From: Membranipora membranacea
Taxonomy: Eukaryota; Bryozoa; Gymnolaemata; Cheilostomatida; Membraniporidae
Reading direction: 5' to 3'
Length of the DNA: 64,000 bases
Assembly (NCBI GenBank): GCA_914767715.1
Contig: OU612068.1
Coordinates: 3,224,001 to 3,288,000 of the forward strand
Positions 38,041-50,500 of this stretch are shown one piece after another (the stretch's first letter is position 1; each line of letters starts with the position of its first letter). The translations under genes were made by a program, and so were the position numbers. Under the pieces are notes generated by a model that worked only from the letters and a program-made list of their open reading frames with translations, ran no database searches and was not told the origin of the DNA.

Positions 38041-41000
38041 TTATTTAGGGGCGAAGAATTTCATGATGGCGTTGACACATTCATCAGACTGCCACCTCTC
38101 CTCCAGTCTGTCACACTCAGACTTATTTACTCTGAGTAAAGTCTCCCTCTCCTCATCACGTGTTAATAACTTACTGTATCTCAAACTCTATAACAAGAAT
38201 ATCCATTTTATCGTTAAATTTTATTATAATATGACAAAGTTGGAAAGAACTGTAAAACATTTAGGTGTCGCCAACCCAAGGTCTGACGCTAGAAAGAATA
38301 GTTGAAATAGCTCGTTAATCCTAAAATCCTTGATTGTTGTTTTTAAACAAAGATCCTACAATCTTACTCAGTCAAATTCTGCAACCCCAACAGCGAGATG
38401 TGAGAAACTCATAAGCCTATAAAGTCATCAAAAAAATTATCTCAGTAAGATCTAAACAATGGTCTGAGTAATGTATGTTTGACTTACCCCTTTAGGAAGT
38501 TTAGCGTATCCCTCAATCCTCTTCCACGCCTCAGACTCGAAGCAGTGATCTGGGAATACTTCAGTTACTAAACCTAACTGACACGCCTCCTCGGCGCTGA
38601 CCTTCTTATTAAATAATAACATCTCTGCTGCCTGAATTAAACAAGATGAACACTGTGTGTTACCTAAATCTCTGTCATCTATGGTATAGGTTGCAATTTC
38701 CATGTGACACAATATTAAATGGTAAATATAACTACAGACTGAGTACCACCAAATTCGACTTGGCCTGATTCTTTAAAGTGTTGGTTCTCACTACATAACT
38801 ATCAATATGACGCTCATTCAGCATTCTAACCAAAGAAACTGCTAAGTACAGAAAACTTTATTCTTTAACACACAATCATGTTTTCATGTATACAAAAATA
38901 GCATAATAACAGCCTCAGTTCTTTTGCTGGTAACCTACAAGGTGATTCTTCTGTTTCACAATATATTATTGTTGTATTATGGATAGCTCACTGCTCACCT
39001 TCATTGGTCCGAGTATTTTAGGGAAAAGATAAGAGGAGCAGCCCTCTGGAGATTGTCCCAGGCTGCTGAATGGTGTCTGGAATGTGGCCTACAATTTGAA
39101 AAAGACTCATGAATGTTAGTATACAGTTTCACATAATGTGAAATTCGCAATCATAGTTTTAATTCAATTATTGAAAATTCTGATTTATTCAATAGTATTT
39201 GTCCTCTTTATTCCTTTGGGAGACAACTTCTGATTTCAAAATAATTTTGAAATCACACTACTGCAGGGAGAATTCTCCCTGCACTAGTGTGAATTTTTCC
39301 ATCATGACATAATAAAGTGACACACAACTGGGCATGTCATCTTAATTCTTACTGGAAAAGCTCACTTTACTCAATGTAAAGACTTACTCTGTCAGTTGAG
39401 TAGACGATATCAAACAGACCCAGTGTAGTAACAGCTACTCCGACAGCTGGTCCATTTACAACACCAATCAGTGGTTTGGAAAAGTTTATAAAGGCTTCAA
39501 TAAAGTTTCTGGAAGAAAATATGATTGATTCATAACAATAAAGTTGGACTGAAAACTGACATGTGATAAAATTAATGTGATTATTTTAAGATTGCCTAAG
39601 TCCCAGGAAGTCATCTGTTTCCCTATGGAGTCACAATAACTGACATGTCTTTTTCTCCGTAACCATCAGTAGAAGCAGCAATATGAAGAAACTTACTGCA
39701 ACAATACACTTGAGTCTTTAGCCATCTGAGGCATATCTTCAGGTTTGATACCCATAAAGTTATTAAGATCATTACCACTACAGTAATAATCTCCAGCTCC
39801 TGTCACTGCTGCTAACACAACACTCGGATCGCTGTCTGCTTCCTTAAGGGCTGCCGCCCACTCATTGTACATCTGTAACAAAAAATAGATTAAAATTATC
39901 AATCTCAGGCAATTATGGAATGTTTGGACATCACATTCTGAGGATCACAAACTGAGAAAATAAAAAATGAAAGCTGCTTATTCGTAACCACCCTTGAACT
40001 GCACATTGTCACACCTCAGGGCCGCAATACTAAAAAGGACAGGTTCAAAACGTTTTGAAAAAATTGCTGCCTGACATACCATAACCTTAAGAAAGTAAAC
40101 AAAGGTAAAAACACATGCGTTTGTCTATGATGCCAACTGTCATAGCGATTAAATGTTCTCATTTTATAGTCATAATGATTAAAAATTTACATCAATGGTG
40201 ATGGCGTTCTTTTTCTTAGGTCTGTTGAGTTGTATCTTGTAGAGCCCATTCTCGTTGGTGACTTGTAGAGTTGTGTATTTTCCTGGTTCAGATGAAGCCG
40301 GAGCGCTTTCCTCCTCCTCACTCACTAAACCATTAATCAGATCTATATACTTCAGCTGAGCATCATCCTGAAAGAAAGACTCATGTCATAATCATATGTG
40401 GATCTTCCTGGAAATATTCACGCTTGTTCAAGCTATCACCATTTTGCTTACTGAGCAGTAAAGTAAGAAATAGTGAAAACAGTAAATGCATTCCTTTTCA
40501 ATTGCAAAAAGTAACATAATGCAATATAGTGAAGAAGCATTATAGACTTTTGGACAGAAACAGCAGCTAGGGTTGTATTATCGAAACCTCTCCTAGTCCT
40601 GTCCATAGTGGGCAAAGCTACTACAATAGAGTACATACAATACAATCCTAAGTAACAGTTATTAATATTCCTTACTTACCTGTGACAATGATCCTAACCC
40701 GGACCACGCATCCCACTTCGCTTTGCCGACAAAGTCCATCATACCTGGCTTCTTTGTAGTGTTTTCGCCAACAGTTGCCTGTTCGAGAGACAAGACAGGA
40801 TATTGACATGAGCAAAAAAAGAAAAACCTAAACACTGACGCATTGTTCAATGTAAAATGTAGTGTGTAGAAGCAGGGAGTAAAAGGAGTAAATGTTATCT
40901 CCTTGGTACAAGTTGGAATAAAATACTAGCAATTATCAAGCAGGCCTAATGAAAAGAATCGACCACATCAGTACATTAATTTGTTGCTATTGGGGCAAGA

Positions 41001-41933
41001 CATCACTGTTCAATTATAACAATCTGAAATCATGTTAGCTGTACAACGTGATGTTTTTGAGACTGTGACAAATTGACTGACCAAGGAATATCCTCTCATG
41101 TTCACCTGCACCAATTTCTTGGGAAAGCAAACACATATTTACATTCTTTTCTTATTCCATACACTCACCTGTTTGAAAAGAGCATATATCTGTAGTTTGA
41201 CTTGATTTCCTGGATCTTCGTTGAGCTTAGACAATCTATCCTTTGCTTTGTTGAATTCATCATCATGTGCTGCAAACTTAACTGCTGATGTTTGTAGCCC
41301 TCTACAATGATTCACAGATAATCTGAATTTAATACCTGCTCAGCTGTTTTGCTAAATATAGACTTCTACTATAAACTATTGTATTATAACCGGTTGAGCT
41401 TGCAGACAGCAAGTTGTTAGTAGTCTTCGTCTTGTTAATCGCCGTCGACGAGGTCTTTATAAGCGATGTGCAGTAGTAGACAACGGCATGGTTATAACAG
41501 TATTTTACTTCTGAAATTATGAAGACGAGTGAATGGCAGTGTTATTCAGACCGACTGGTGTTGACTTGGCTGTATTTTCCCTCCCTCGCAGTGTCAGTGT
41601 CCCGGCTTACCTCTGCACCCGTAGTAACCAATCTAGATATTTATTTACTTATTCTTGCTCTTCCTGACTCACCTTTCACATAATTTAATTGAATATTCAT
41701 TGTGAACATCTTCCTATCAATAGCATAGAAAGTAATCAATGTATAATAAGTAAAGGATGGAATTGAAACAGAGACTGAATGACAGAGAGTCAATTCAATA
41801 ACAATAAATAATAATTGTACCTGAAGCTGCTGGTTTGAATGTAGCTGGCGGTGGCAACTGGTGCTCTAAGTGCCAATGAGTTTGATTTGCCTAGGCACAA
41901 GCATAATCTTGACACTCTCTCTACTAAAGGCAT
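38041..41933 (-). CDS. ECI2: enoyl-CoA delta isomerase 2 with ACBP domain, 9 exons
   Basis: Exons 41821-41933, 41169-41301, 40680-40778, 40191-40367, 39697-39872, 39388-39508, 38999-39088, 38488-38631 and 38041-38187 join to 399 aa, close to human ECI2. The enzyme shifts 3-enoyl-CoA to trans-2-enoyl-CoA during oxidation of unsaturated fatty acids. Residues about 1-47 are basic and Ser/Thr-rich ([20 protein letters not shown]), like a mitochondrial presequence. The acyl-CoA-binding domain follows ([45 protein letters not shown]). The crotonase domain has [18 protein letters not shown] (oxyanion-hole region) and [19 protein letters not shown]. The C-terminus ends FFAPK, which is not a peroxisomal SKL-type signal, so mitochondrial location is inferred. 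All junction phases agree. Confidence 0.95.
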
Positions 41934-42706
41934 TGCTAAAAGAAATTAATATGATAGCAATATTAGATTGAATAGTAGATGTATAACTAGTATGCTCTTC
42001 GCTCTCAGGTTTTCCCTATTTTCAACTGCAGTGGACTTTGGAATCAGCCTTAGTTTATGCACGTATTTATCTTAAAGCTGGGAATATCAATATAACCCTC
42101 AAGCAAACATTGTGTATAACATTTAAGTTCCTAGGCAGAGAGGAAATGCTCTCACGGTTTAAAGGTAGAATAGTGATGTTCCTTTTTTCAAAGCATGAGC
42201 TAGAAAAAAATTTCACAGCCACTCACCTGCATTCACTATCAATAGAATTTGGTAGGTCTTCCTTGCCTTAAGTGATATTGTTCTAACTCCTTGCAGGTTG
42301 GATAATATTGCTGCTTTATTTCAGCCAAGAAGTATCACTCTATAGTTCATTCTCTTCAAACCAATGAACTACCTACCGAGAGGTAGTTCATTCATTGTTC
42401 AAACACAAAAAAAGTATTTCCAAATTATTAAAAATAATACAGACATGTATGTCAGTCAGTGTCACACTCACAGCGAGAGTGACTCAGTACTACACTATTA
42501 CTGTAAAGCATATATATATATAATATATAATAATAATATAATAAGTATTATTTGGATTGGAGGGTGGTGGGGAGGGTCATTGACAAAGTAGTCATTGAGC
42601 ACACTGACTTATTATTATGTACTAATACTTAACTTGGGTGTGACACTGCTGCACAGCAGCAGCAACAACAACAGCTCTTTCTGCACTTGCTTAGCTGCAT
42701 AGGCAT

Positions 42707-42804
42707 CTGGAGTCACAAGCATGTTTAATTTGCCCATGTCCAGTATCAGTGGTGTCAGTGGTTGATACTGGACATGGGCAAATTATACATGCTTGTAACT
42801 CCAG
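42707..42804. mobile_element. 98-bp foldback element (MITE candidate)
   Basis: 42-bp arms (42707-42748 and 42763-42804) are reverse complements with two mismatches, with ends CTGGAGTCACAAGC and GCTTGTAACTCCAG around a 14-base loop. There is no clear target duplication. A second, single-arm copy lies at 43411-43446, which supports a dispersed family. Confidence 0.75.
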
Positions 42805-43410
42805 GTGAATTTTCCCAGCTGCTGCTAGCTTACTAGTTAGCGCATAGGAAAAATGTACAGCCTTTTAAATAGTGCATGAAGAAAAACTCACACATTATGA
42901 GCGGAAAAATAGCAATCCAATAGATAATTATGAGCGTTAGTCTAGTGACTAGTCCTGTGTACATAAATCAACTGTAAACAATAATTGATTATGAGGACAT
43001 GTTTATATTCATTGACAAGTTGTACACATGAAAGAATGAATGCAAGAGATGACAATTCAATAACATATATAAGAAATATGAGATTTGTGTTTTCTAGAAT
43101 TATACATGTGTATGCACTGGAAAAAGAGTTGTAGAAAAATAGACTTACAGGTTAACTGATTTCTCTTAGCTGAGATGTAAACAATTGGGTAACTCGTTGA
43201 CTAGTGATTGTAATGTTTTCTGTCACAGATATGTTTGGTATTGTTTGTTTTGAACTGTCAGATCACGGGCTTATAGTTTATTTATAGAGTATTTAGGTTA
43301 TTACTGATATATATTATCTGCTAAAAATAGCAACAGAAATGTCCCTTGTACAAACTACCACACTGTTTACCGACCCCTAACGCCAGAGCTATCTAACATA
43401 TCTATCATAA

Positions 43411-43446
43411 TGGACATTGGCAAATTATACATGCTTGTAACTCCAG
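43411..43446. repeat. single-arm copy of the 42707-42804 foldback
   Basis: Thirty-six bases match the right arm of the 98-bp foldback (TGGACAT, GGCAAATTATACATGC, TTGTAACTCCAG) with one change, and no partner arm is nearby. Either a broken copy or a recombination product. Confidence 0.75.
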
Positions 43447-43895
43447 ACTATTTAGTATTTAGTGCATACTAGACAAGAATGACTGTATGTAGATAGATCA
43501 CTGTAAAGACTTTTAGGTCTTGAACTTGCTTAATGTATTTTTGGGACTCTTCCACAAATGAAACTCTAGAGGTGGTACAAAACTAAGGATAAGGTCTGAA
43601 AGATCTCAATCTCTGCAAAAAGTGGACCTCAGAAATTAGGTTTAGGAAGAAACGCATTCCGTTAACATGAAATCCTCGCCTGAAAGATGAGATGCTATAT
43701 TACGATACATTTTTTTTCTCTGTCGCTCTAGCTATAAGGGCAACCCTTCTATCTACTATCCATCTAATAATAATGGGTTCTTATATTATTGACTTCTCAT
43801 CCATTCAGACCGCTCTAATACTACACATTCACTCGATGTTCACACTCCAAATTGTTTGACTTTTATTTCAGATGTAACTGTAGAACACTGACACC

Positions 43896-45634
43896 ATGCA
43901 TCCCTTGCTATGTACTGGCAAAGATTGCAGGAGTCTGATTGTGACTACACAGACAGACTCCACATATGTATTCGATCTCAGCGGTAAAGCAGAACCTTAT
44001 GACATTAAATCGAGCCCAATTGAGAAGAAGCAAGTAGATTTGATAGCAAAGGGAGTTATATTAGCTGCATCGGTCTCTCCTAGCAAGAAGTATCTGGTAC
44101 TGTGTGATGACTACAAACAGCTTCGTCTTTACCGTCTTAACATAGGTGAAATACTTTATGTGTGCAGTTTGAATAATTTTCAACTAAATTGTTTCACTTT
44201 CTTGAAGCCAATCCTTTCTATTATGTGCAGCATACAGAGTGCAAAGAATCCGCCTTTTAAAATATGCTGCAAAGTCACAACTCACAAGTGATGAGTCTGG
44301 ACTTTAGCTTGAAAATAAGCCATACTTTGATCTGAATATCAGAGAAGTTTCGCCTTGCCATACATGTAATGGTTCAATCGATTTGTAGATGAAGGGTCAA
44401 AGATGGAACTGGTGAGCTCTAGAAGTACAGCCAAGAAAGCAGCCAGGATAGTTTTCTTCAAGGATGAGAGTGGCTTGGTGATGGCCGACAAGTTCGGAGA
44501 TGTTACAAAGTTCTCTATCACAGAACCAGAGAAGGAAGGGGAGATCATCCTAGGACATCTATCTATGCTCCTCGACTGTACATTCCTAAGTGAAGATAAA
44601 TACATAGCTACAGCGGATAGGGATGAGAAGATCAGAGTTAGTCTCTACCCAGATACATTCGAGATTCAGGTAGATATGTTGTCAAATACAATATTGTCTG
44701 CTGTCTTCAATATAGAAAGCAATATTATGTGTCCTATTTGATTTGTGCGTTCTGTCATCCATCTCAACTCTACTGATCATTGGAGCATCATTTTCACTAT
44801 TTTTACTGGACATCTCATGCCTAATCTCATCTTTACCTAGAACAACAGAAGGCAACTCCTAATTATGTCCATCAAGGAATATAAAGACTGACAAAATATT
44901 AGTATGTCTTTGCAATCTTATTCTGATATGATTGTCATGACGTGATCATAGGCACAAATTGATCTCATCAGATTACTCACAGTTTTTGGTGTGGACTTCA
45001 GCAGCTTAAAACTATGTTTTATTTGTAGTCGTTCTGTTTGGGCCACACTAAGTATGTGACATCACTGGTAGAGGCTGAGAGCTGGTTAGTATCAGGCGGA
45101 GGAGACGGAATGGTCAAACTCTGGAATCCAGATAACGGTGATATGCTTAGTGAAGTAACATGCAGTGATGACTGTAAGGTCGTCCAACAGCTTATATACC
45201 TCAACGATACTAACACGGTAGTCTGCTTGCTAAACGACAGCAAAAAGATTGTGTATATAACTCTGAAAGCTGATGACAAAACAGCAGCTCTAAACAGTGA
45301 GGTCACGGAGCATGACCTCTCAGCTGAAGGGTTAGCAATGTGTGAGATAGAAGGAGGTATACTGGTGTTGGTCAACGACAAGTCAAAGCCTCTACATTTC
45401 ATATCAAATGGTGGAAAACCGGAACCTAAGAATCTTGATAAGATTACTGACTATCTTCAGGGCCGATGGGACTGTTACGACGGTACTCTAATAAATCAAA
45501 CTGATTTCTTTACAAACCTCACTAAGATGAACAGTGATAATGTTGAGGAGGAAATGGAAAGAAAGGGAAAGAGACTAAACCTTAGCGGCAGTAAAGAAAA
45601 AAACATTGTCAAGATGGCCAAAGTGTCATCTTAA
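43896..45634 (+). CDS. WDR4: WDR4, tRNA (m7G46) methyltransferase non-catalytic subunit, 3 exons
   Basis: Exons 43896-44145, 44389-44669 and 45029-45634 join to 378 aa (human WDR4 has 412). WDR4 is the beta-propeller partner of METTL1; together they form N7-methylguanosine at position 46 of tRNAs, mainly in the nucleus. Visible WD-repeat features: the opening blade (TTQTDSTYVFDLSGK), ILAASVSPSKKYLVLCDD with LRLYRL, GLVMADKFGDVTKFS, ILGHLSMLLDCTFLSEDKYI followed by ATADRDEKIRVS, and GHTKYVTSL followed by WLVSGGGDGMVKLWNPDNGD. The last exon continues into a Lys-rich end. The exon 1 donor is G|GTGAAA. An upstream acceptor near 43871 suggests a spliced leader region. The catalytic partner METTL1 is not in this window. 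Confidence 0.92.
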
Positions 45635-47588
45635 TCCCTTCTAGACAACTAATATTATGAGAAGGACAGAATTTTTTTGATTTTGTTCAGCATATATAAA
45701 ACACTAATATTTGATTGATTCATGAAAAATATATTCATCATCAAAATAAATTAAGAGAGATAATACGGAGACAATAATCCATGTTACAATCTTTCTGTGA
45801 ATTTCATATAGATCTAGTAAACCTGAATTCCTCTCCCATTCATAGGGGTTACACACAGTCATACATCCCATCGCAATCACATACCAAGTGTTGAGTATTA
45901 AATAGTTTTCCCTCATTTATGCAGACAGCCAATGAATGAAAATGAGACCTAACAGGCAAGCCATAGGAGTTACCCTCTCTTTTATTTTAGTCTGACTCAC
46001 TTACAGAAGCAGGCAAAAAATGACCAATGGTACAATACTGTTGTTGGCTAATGCTATACTCATACAAACACTAACTGTTTACCACAAAACTTCAGCCAAC
46101 CCGGGAAGCAACTTTTCTCTTCACAGATTTGCTGTTCTTGGCCGGCTTTTTAACATTTATGAAGAGGTAAGAGGTTGATAAGAGGCTGCTTGGGGACCAG
46201 ATAGTACCCAAGCATTGATTTTATCAAGATGTATCATGAAAGTATGTTTTGGAAGAAGGGTCACGAGCAATGGTAGCACTCCTTGGGTAGCACCAGTGAC
46301 AAAACTGGCTAGAAGTTGGCTTACTCACTACTTAATACCAAACCAAGGGTTACTATCTAAATGATAATATGACCTTCTGCTACTAGACTACCAACCATAT
46401 ACTTTTATTTGGGTGATGGGTATGTCATTTGCATTGGTTGGCTAGAAGTGACTGCTCTGCTTGTATCATCAAGGCAATAACAGTAGACCAGAGTAGACTT
46501 AGATACTCATTATTATGACCCACATATATATAGGCCTATGGCTTAGCTTTCCTGACTACAAACAAAGCTTTTAAAGATAGGCTAGCCTATGGCTGTGCAC
46601 TCTCAGCCATTGTTCTTGGTGTAAACCTAGTGTGTGGTATATACAAGGAGCATGAGAGGACTCTTTGATGTTATAATAGTACCAGTATTATTATAAGCGA
46701 TAATAAGGAGTTACTTCATGTCATTGCAATCGCTGCTGGCTCATGTCACCACATCATGGAAGTGACTTTCCTTTATTCAGTTCCTTACCGTTACTGGCCT
46801 TTACTAGCTACTCATCACACCAAGGAGTAACTCCTTGGTCACACTGGGAATCCATACATGCGGATACAAAAGCAGGAAGATTCTTCAACGATGAGTAGTA
46901 TCCAACTTTTCTTTCCCATCTGGATAGTCTGGTATACACTGTGTGTGAGTGAAGAGAGGAATTTGTAGTTGGATAATGTTGTGTGTTTGTTGTGTTTGTC
47001 TAGCACATAACAGAGGCCGGCCCTGGGACTTACAACAAGCCTGTATGGTGCCCGTATATTATAGCCATCATTATTGGACATGGAAAAAATGCATTGCAAG
47101 TGCATTGAGCGTTTCAGGCCCAAAACATATACGACCTTCATTTGTCTTTGTGAGACTAATCGTCTCGATGAAACTTTACTAAACAGAGCAGGTTATCAGA
47201 GTGTGAAAGATGTAGCTAATAAAAAGTTTAACTAAAAGTGTAACATGCCCTAGATATCCAGTTCCCCATTCCACGGTTCACTATATTGGTCTAACTGGTG
47301 AAAATTGCTAAGAGTTGCCTACAAATATACTGAGATTTATATTAGCCTTAACAAGATAGCCCTCTAGCTTTATCTCAAAGGCATTTTGAGATAAGGCTGG
47401 TGTACTCAAGTGGGATTCAAAAGTCAGCCCACACTTTTAATTCAATATTCAACACTTCAGAATATTATATGTACAGCTGTAGCAGCGTACTTTCCTGCTT
47501 TAATATATTCACAGATGAACTAGATTAATGCTCTGTTTAATTCCTGGTTTAATTACTTTAGCAGGTCCTAACTAACCTAGAGCCTAAG
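45635..47588. other. intergenic between WDR4 and the chitin-binding gene
   Basis: Includes the WDR4 3' untranslated region, with AATAAA at 45745-45750, about 110 bases after the stop. Near 46820-46838 is a 19-bp near-palindrome CCAAGGAGTAACTCCTTGG. I see no further gene. An acceptor TTTAGCAG near 47564 precedes the next ATG, suggesting a 5' untranslated exon somewhere in this gap. Confidence 0.5.
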
Positions 47589-50500
47589 ATGATGAACTTT
47601 GTGGCTACTATTACTGCTCTACTCATTGTGTGCCAGCAGTATGACGTGTCTGGGTATACAGTAGAAGATATACTGCAACGTAAGTGATCAGTAATATATA
47701 TATATATATATGAGGAATTACTGAGGCCTATGCGATCATGTAACTTGAGTGTCCAAGAGGAAGTGGGAATCTCAGTAAATCATAAACTTGCTGACAATGT
47801 ACGCACTTAAAACAATATACTTGAGTAATGTCAAACATGTCAGTACAGTATATTGCTATAAATACATTCGAAATTAGGAAGAGAATGAGGTCACTTTCAA
47901 AGTGCAAAGTGGCGAGCTTGACTTATAGTACATTGTAAATTAATTTTTCCTTCCAATTGTTTTTTTTTGGTGCTTTATACCATGTAGGAAATCAGTATCA
48001 ACCCTTTTCTTTTCGCAACAATTGCTCCATATCTGTTTTTCACAGAATACAATCAAATCAGACATGATTTGCAGTAATGAACCTAACCTGAAGTTTGGAT
48101 TGATCATTTACTAGTGCTAGTCACTACCATTTATCAAATCCTGAGAAGACTTTCCTTGTTCGTGTCTTATTAACAATGTAACAATTATTATCGGTTTGTT
48201 GTTTTCAGGATGTGCTCCGTGCACCTCAGCTACCAAACAGCTGAATGTCCCTCATCCAACAGACTGTGGGAAATACTATTTCTGTAAACCATCCAGCCCT
48301 ACGGAATGGAAATCACAAATATGTCCAGCGTCCACCTTCTTTGACCCTGATAGACAAACTTGCTATGACAGTCGATTGGCGACTTGTCCCATACTGGTTT
48401 CTGGTAATGAAAGCCTGTATACAGACATGGCTATCCTCTCTGTACCTCAGTGTGCTCCAGAAGTCATCGTTGTTATGCCAACCTCTTCTCCTTCCACAAC
48501 CTATACTCCGGGTCCACGTAAAGGTAGGCATCGTCACCTGAAATGTAACTCATGTAACATGCAAATGGTACTTTCATTAAAATTTGTTTGTGCTGAAGAG
48601 AACAGTCGACTTTGTTAGGTGACTTGGCCTTTATTTAGACTACATTTATACTTTCTTTTCACATTTCGATCCTAGCTAGGTCGGTATCTGGGAATCTATA
48701 ATTTTGCCTTAATTTTTCGCATCTTTATGTTCCAATAGCCCAAAATGTTTAAAAAATAGCCAGTGTCATTATGCTAAGCTGACTCCTTGTCTCTTTGCTT
48801 CTACTGCTAGAAAGGAAAAGTAATACAGCTGACAGACGGGATTGTTTTGTCGTTATGTGGCCTCAGGTCAAATTGAGTTCTGGGATCAAGGGGTCAGTAC
48901 CCAGCCCAGTAATCTAATATAAAAATGAGTCAGCTGGCAGCTTATTTAGTGGACATGAAAAACCTGCTTTCAAAATGCTAGTGTCCGGAGTATCTTTCAT
49001 CCTAATGTGGAACAGTACAATATGATGTAGCTTAAGCATATGGACTGTAACTGACTCATTTATATCAATTGATAAGAAAATCTGTTTTTTACTTATCTTG
49101 ATCTGTTTGGTCTAAAACATCAAAAAATTTGCATATTGTTGAGTGACATGGAATCCCAGTTGAATGTATTTGGGTATTCCTTTGCTGCGTGAGCCCTTAG
49201 TAGTATTTGCACCAGGGAATAGTTAGGCTTATGTCTGAAGAATATCACCTTTGAGAGGAGTCAGTCATACAGTATCAGTGACCATTATCAGTACATCAGT
49301 GACGATTTCAATCTCATAGGATATCATCACAGAGTAAGGATATATCCTTACTCTGTGATATCATAATTACTGAAATGTCAGAGATATGGGCAAATCATGA
49401 CTTTGGACCAATGAGTATTTTAGTATATTAGTCACCCGCATTTTTCTAACAATGATTCACATGTAACAGACATTCATAACAGGTTGTCATGCTGGCTGAT
49501 GAATAAGCTAAATTGCAATCTGTAGATTCCCCAAAATACCTATTAGTTAGTTTCACTTAACAGCTTTTGAAGACAGTTGACCAATGATGATATTGATGGT
49601 GGGAGGAGTGGGTGTCCACCAAATTAATGGCATTATTTTGTATATCAGAATTTTTATCACAAGCCAGGGCTTAGATGTCCAAAGTTGCAGCAATAGATGC
49701 TAAATTAATGGCTTCTCAACCTCATACTCTAATATGTATAGTATTTGTAATACTGCATGGCATACCATGCACTTGATCACTGATTGATATTACATGCCTT
49801 GATCTGTGAAAAGTAGAATGACTGGCATGATGATGAAATGTTAGTAAAAGGAAGTGTGACTCAGGCTTAATATATTAAAATAGGTTTCCTTACATTCTCC
49901 AATTTTTTTCTAAGTCATTATCACACTTTTTGTTTTGATTGGACAGGAAAGAGTGCTGATACGACAACTATTCTAGCAGTTTTGTTAGGAGTTACAGTAG
50001 TTATCTTAGTAGTGACAGTGCTAGGTATATTTCTATACAGAAGGAGACAAAGGGCACGCAGACCGTAAGTATTATAACAATAATCAGGATAAAGTATGGC
50101 TCAAGCTATCAAGTATTTTTTCGGTGCATTTCAATCACCATCAGGAGAACTATAGGAGTTTTCAATACTGATGGTGGTAAATTACCTGTTATATAAAGGT
50201 TAATGGTGCATCTAATCAACGGAGTAGGCAGACGATGGTGAAGATGGACAAGTTTGAGGTTATAACCTCACAACTATGCAATTTATTATAAAATAAAGTA
50301 AACCTTATAAACTGGAGTTGCCCACCTTTTTGTTTAGTGGCACAACTCCATTAACACATACTTGACCATGCGCAGGCTAGGGAATGTAAGAGACAATATC
50401 TCCCGCACATCCTGCTTTGGCTCGCCCCGCAAAAATATACACAAACTAAGTATTTAATTTTTTATGAACTCACTAGACCCCAATATGGGTTTATAAAATC

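Larger units (their letters stand above)
41934..43895. other. divergent intergenic region between ECI2 and WDR4
   Basis: Two kilobases between the start codons of two divergent genes, so both promoters should lie here. It also holds an A/T microsatellite at about 42508-42545, a 98-bp foldback (42707-42804) and a half copy of it (43411-43446). A CAG acceptor at about 43871, just before the WDR4 ATG, suggests a 5' untranslated intron. The open frames at 42038 and 42364 are not recognisable. Confidence 0.5.

Noticed and set aside
38041-45634. An operon or functional cluster of ECI2, ABCA and WDR4.
   Set aside because: The genes have independent starts, mixed strands and unrelated roles; there is no evidence of joint transcription.
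48245-48541. Overlapping frames on both strands across the chitin-binding exon.
   Set aside because: They are shadows of the real exon, which has the conserved cysteine pattern and matching splice sites.
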